Below are positions 57,428-60,958 of a stretch of DNA of 60,958 nt, piece after piece (position 1 is the first letter of the stretch; each line of letters begins with the position of its first letter). The notes below the pieces were generated by a model. It saw nothing but the letters and a program-made list of their open reading frames with translations, ran no database searches and was not told the origin of the DNA. Origin of the DNA: Lingula anatina (Eukaryota > Brachiopoda > Lingulata > Lingulida > Lingulidae); assembly GCF_001039355.2 (NCBI RefSeq), contig NW_019776042.1:69859-130816 (forward strand), written 5' to 3'. The position numbers and the translations under genes are program-made.

Positions 57428-58340
57428 TTGGGTTCAAGGGACCTATTGCCTTCAATACTGGATTCTTGGGAATATCAAGTTATAACGGTGAACCCAGATG
57501 GAACATTCAACTGTACATCTTCACCCAACCTTCTTCACTCGCAAACCACCCAGTTGGGTTCAGGGGACTCAACCCTGGCAACATCTACAGACACGGCCTA
57601 CCAATCACTAACTCACCTCTCCCAGACAACCAAATTCAAGAAGACCAGTATGTTGATCTCAAAGGCCTTATACCATACACCTCCAATACCCTGCTCCCAA
57701 GAGACAAACAGGAGCCCTCCCTCCAATTTTTGGTAATACACCAGTTTGATCAGGCAGCCCCCTTGGTCCTTCCTCCTACTCAGCAAAACAAAAAGGAAAT
57801 TAAAATATTCCAATGGCTAGTTGGTTTCGGAGTGTTTAAGGCAGTGTACACTCAAAAATTTCCAGACGAATCAACTAATCTCATCGCGTACCAAAACCGT
57901 ATACTAGAAATGTATTCTAACAAAATCACCAATTGGCGCCTCTACGATGAACGTTTTTGAATGAAAAGGGCTGCCCTGAAATGCAATTGGGAAATCCTGG
58001 ACAGCGTCATTCTTACTGAAATTGCATTTGTGACCATGACCCCCAAAAGCACTTTTCGCCCCCAAACCCAAAGCACTTTTCGTCCCCAAACCAAACCCAC
58101 TTGCAACAAATGGAATGCAGGCAACTACTGCAATTTTCGCCTCTGTCAATATTCCCACAGGATGTCACTTGAGTCGAAAGAAAAGAAGCTTTTTAGGGCA
58201 GCTTGTGGTTCCTTTAATTGGTCGGTGCATTTTACTGAGGAACTGTATGCCAGTGTGGCAACTAATCAGTCCAGGTTTTTTCAGGCGTCTGTGTGCTCTG
58301 AATAGTTTGCTTTTTATAAATAATGACCAGTGTTATTTTC
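57428..58340 (+). mobile_element. DIRS-like gag ORF, copy B (broken)
   Basis: Same protein plan as 49465-50349. A small deletion at about 57630 (copy A has ACCATCACTAAAATTC, here ACCAAATTC) shifts the frame from 57428 to the one at 57466, and a TGA at 57958-57960 stops after YDERF where copy A has CGA. The frame then reopens in phase with MKRAALKCNWEILDSVILTE and the intact CCCH knuckle TCNKWNAGNYCNFRLCQYSH. Copy A is therefore the better-preserved gag. Confidence 0.7.
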
Positions 58341-58747
58341 CGATTCCACTTTTACTTTCAGAGATAGTGGATCAATACACACATGGGTCAAAAACCTGTC
58401 TTTCTATAACCTCTCTCTTTGTCACTGTTAGCAGGGACACATTTTTAAGGCACAGTGTTTGTGGCCAATCATGACCGACTAAAGTCGTGTAAAGACACGG
58501 AATTACCTCAGTGGATTGGTCATTGGAGGAAAAATCCAGAGAGTCATGCAACCAGAAGAGGTGATGATAGAGTCTACTGTAACTGCCGACAGCCATGGTG
58601 TGACTTCTGTGGCGAATGGTACGAGGTCAGAATGGAGGTGGAGACTGGGCACTCAAAGGAGTTGCCTTCTCACCAGGTACAAGTTGCCTACGTCTGAACC
58701 TAGACATAAGGTGACATCAACAGCAGTATGGCCAGCAGAAGATAAAA
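58341..58747 (+). mobile_element. Composite copy B: RT-thumb-like tail and unassigned frames
   Basis: Continues SPGFFRRLCAL (thumb-like) as in copy A. Past 58519 copies A and B differ. A frame from 58455 carries YCNCRQPWCDFCGEWYEV, another Cys-rich block with possible zinc-binding spacing, leading toward the ORF at 58748. Confidence 0.4.
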
Positions 58748-59524
58748 GTGGATCCTCTTAGAAGAGGTAAGGCTGTCCTTACCATAAAGACTGGAGGAAG
58801 CAGAGGAGAAATTTGCCCTCTCCTTTCAGAAGACCTGAGCAGGGGCCAGGTTGAAAGGAGTTATCCTCATGGGAGGAGAATGGCTTCCAATTCACCAGCG
58901 GCAAAAGCGCCATGTCAAGGGAGAGAAAAGGGATATTTGCTGTCCTGGTGCAAGGGCCCAGATACAGCAGCTGAACATGCTTTTGATTGCCATCTGCCCT
59001 TGATTTTCCATCCTATGCTGCATAGATCGGAAACTTATATGCAAAGAGTGGCCACCCTGCAGACACTAGCTTGCAGGATAATGGGGGTGCTTAAAGACAT
59101 ACCCGATATGAGCAGATTGGCCTTTATTAGGAATTCTGAGGAAAGCATTATGCCTGGAGAAAGAGAAGCCAGGGAAGAATTCAGACAACACCTGAATGTA
59201 ACTGAGGAAAGCCTCACGTTACGTCTTCTTAACTGGAGAGTGTTGTTAGACCTCTTCTCAATGATTGATAAGGAGTTGCAGGAGCAGCTGACACAGCTGT
59301 TTGAACCTGATGAAGAGGAGGTAAGAAAATTGTCCCAAACTCCAGAAGCATTTGATGCCCATTACCTCCTGGACAGAACTCAGAATTTTTGTAAGTTGCC
59401 CAGGACAGCCGGGCAACAAGAAATTATTCAGGCTGTTCCCGTCGATAGCTACAGGGTTAAAATCAAAGGGTTCCTGACTGTGAGGGCTATGTATATAGCC
59501 CTGGGAGTGAAGAGAGGTCCCTAA
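58748..59524 (+). CDS. Unknown repeat-associated ORF, 258 aa (copy B)
   Basis: A basic, Gly/Ser-rich start passes into a possible zinc-finger-like patch with Cys and His (LSWCKGPDTAAEHAFDCHLP), then a helical domain: YMQRVATLQTLACRIMGVLK, EEFRQHLNVTEESLTLRLLN and LFEPDEEEVRKLSQTPEAF. It ends VKIKGFLTVRAMYIALGVKR. I recall similar HLP-type patches in repeat-encoded proteins of other invertebrates but cannot name the family. A second copy with one-base indels follows the N at 59985, and copy A keeps only the C-terminal end. It is thus part of a multi-copy element, perhaps an accessory ORF. Confidence 0.45.
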   Translation: MDPLRRGKAVLTIKTGGSRGEICPLLSEDLSRGQVERSYPHGRRMASNSPAAKAPCQGREKGYLLSWCKGPDTAAEHAFDCHLPLIFHPMLHRSETYMQRVATLQTLACRIMGVLKDIPDMSRLAFIRNSEESIMPGEREAREEFRQHLNVTEESLTLRLLNWRVLLDLFSMIDKELQEQLTQLFEPDEEEVRKLSQTPEAFDAHYLLDRTQNFCKLPRTAGQQEIIQAVPVDSYRVKIKGFLTVRAMYIALGVKRGP

Positions 59525-59927
59525 AAAGGTGAGGGTTCACTCCTTTTGGACGAAGAGGGAAAGAGTGTAGTGCCGGTGAGTGTTTATGTCTTGATCTGGA
59601 AAGGCAGGTCGCATGACATGACTGAGAGTGAGGCTGGTGGAGAATTGAATGCCCATACTTCTGTATGAGAAGACGTGCTATTCTGAGATTCCATCTAAGT
59701 GTCCATTGGGATCAAGATAAAGAGCTGTTAAGGTAAGAAATTCTATTATTACCTTTATTAGAATCCTAAGGGAATTCTACACTGATAACACGTCATACTT
59801 TGATGCACTGCCCCAGGAAACATATGACAGCTTTTGTGGTTCAAGCAAGGAATGTATGGATATGGAAGATCATATTGCTAAGGTAAAAAACGATAAATAT
59901 TTACCAACATTTGCATACTGCATGGGT

Positions 59928-59932
<5 letters not shown>
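59525..59932 (+). mobile_element. 3' end of composite copy B
   Basis: Closely repeats 50940-51345 of copy A, including the donor-like GTTAAGGTAAG and the start of the FYTDNTPYFDALPQE frame. It stops at a poly-T run. Confidence 0.6.

Positions 59933-59984
<52 letters not shown>
59932..59984. repeat. Poly-T run (about 53 bases) ending at an N
   Basis: Begins inside GGGTGTTT, where copy A continues GTTATGCAAC. A homopolymer of this length at a contig end, followed by an N, is probably a sequencing or assembly artefact. Confidence 0.8.
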
Positions 59985-59985
59985 N
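59985..59985. other. Single N at junction of repeated sequence
   Basis: Sequence resumes as CCGTATGGCC, which matches 58726 onward. It is a join between two pieces sharing the same repeat. Confidence 0.8.
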
Positions 59986-60958
59986 CCGTATGGCCAGCAG
60001 AAGATAAAAGTGGATCCTCTAAGAAGAGGTAAGGCTGTTCTACCATAAAGACTGGAGGAAGCAGAGGAGAAATTTGCCCTCTCCTTTCAGAAGACCTGAG
60101 CAGGGGCCAGGTTGAAAGGAGTTATCCTCATGGGAGGAGAATGGCTTCCAATTCACCAGCGGCAAAAGCGCCATGTCAAGGGAGAGAAAAGGGATATTTG
60201 CTGTCCTGGTGCAAGGGCCCAGATACAGCAACTGAACATGCTTTTGATTGCCATCTGCCCTTGATTTTCCATCCTATGCTGCATAGATCGGAAACTTATA
60301 TGCAAAGAGTGGCCACCCTGCAGACACTAGCTTGCAGGATAATGGGGGTGCTTAAAGACATACCCGATATGAGCAGATTGGCCTTTATTAGGAATTCTGA
60401 GGAAAGCATTATGCCTGGAGAAAGAGAAGCCAGGGAAGAATTCAGACAACACCTGAATGTAACTGAGGAAAGCCTCACGTTACGTCTTCTTAACTGGAGA
60501 GTGTTGTTAACCTCTTCTCAATGATTGATAAGGAGTTGCAGGAGCAGCTGACACAGCTGTTTGAACCTGATGAAGAGGAGGTAAGAAAATTGTCCCAAAC
60601 TCCAGAGGCATTTGATGCCCATTACCTCCTGGACAGAACTCAGAATTTTTGTAAGTTGCTGACACAGCTGTTTGAACCTGATGAAGAGGAGGTAAGAAAA
60701 TTGTCCCAAACTCCAGAGGCATTTGATGCCCATTACCTCCTGGACAGAACTCAGAATTTTTGTAAGTTGCCCAGGACAGCCGGGCTACAAGAAATTATTC
60801 AGGCTGTTCCCGTCGATAGCTACAGGGTTAAAATCAAAGGGTTCCTGACTGTGAGGGCTATGTATATAGCCCTGGGAGTGAAGAGAGGTCCCTAAAAAGG
60901 TGAGGGTTCACTCCTTTTGGATGAAGAGGGAAAGAGTGTAGTGCCGGTGAGTGTTTAT
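59986..60958 (+). mobile_element. Further copy of the unknown-ORF segment (frameshifted, with internal 111-bp duplication)
   Basis: Repeats 58726-59600. One-base deletions near 60039 and 60509 break the equivalent of the 258-aa ORF into frames 60141-60524 and 60521-60895. A perfect in-phase 111-bp tandem duplication (units starting at 60548 and 60659) repeats the 37 residues that begin LTQLFEPDEEEVRKL and end TQNFCKL. The window ends in the 3' tail shared with copies A and B. Confidence 0.65.

Overview
This window is animal nuclear DNA, AT-rich, with intron-bearing genes and a heavy load of decayed transposons. Four innexin-type gap-junction ORFs, one of them an exact protein duplicate, together with UNC79 and CHAC2 genes, point to an invertebrate bilaterian. 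A spiralian (mollusc, annelid or brachiopod) is my best guess, but the sequence alone does not fix the phylum. No bacterial or phage features are present.

Layout. 1-5223 (minus): the first 14 coding exons of UNC79, an auxiliary subunit of the NALCN sodium-leak channel; the gene runs off the left edge. 5224-15408: about 10 kb without a recognisable gene. 15409-29620 (plus): an innexin cluster. Each gene has one uninterrupted coding exon, with a splice acceptor a few bases before its ATG. The first two ORFs encode identical 421-aa proteins and lie in a 1.7 kb direct repeat whose junction is a single N, so the duplication is probably an unmerged contig overlap. The third and fourth are clear paralogues of each other. 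Two small non-autonomous elements lie between them: a hAT-like MITE and a 175-bp foldback. 30644-32352 (plus): an intact three-exon CHAC2 gene for glutathione-specific gamma-glutamylcyclotransferase.

33660-60958: a transposon graveyard. It holds a piggyBac C-terminus; two copies of a DUF4806-like gene fragment fused to or interleaved with DIRS-like gag segments; a DIRS-like RT/RNase H/tyrosine recombinase remnant; a 609-bp tandem duplication carrying a conserved 49-codon ORF; an En/Spm (CACTA)-like transposase with an in-frame stop; a broken multi-exon MADF-like gene containing a Gypsy integrase scrap; two diverged copies (A about 46.7-51.4 kb, B about 55.0-59.9 kb) of a composite DIRS-like segment with an embedded Cys-rich ORF; an internally deleted Ty3/Gypsy element with a recognisable LTR and primer-binding site; and a frameshifted hAT-type transposase. 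A last partial copy follows a 53-T run and an N at 59985.

How the genes work together. The cellular genes are UNC79 (leak-channel complex), the innexins (electrical coupling) and CHAC2 (glutathione turnover). No operon logic applies. The most useful observations are the suspect innexin duplication, the composite A/B element with unassigned ORFs, the microhomology scar in the Gypsy remnant, and the DUF4806-gag junction.
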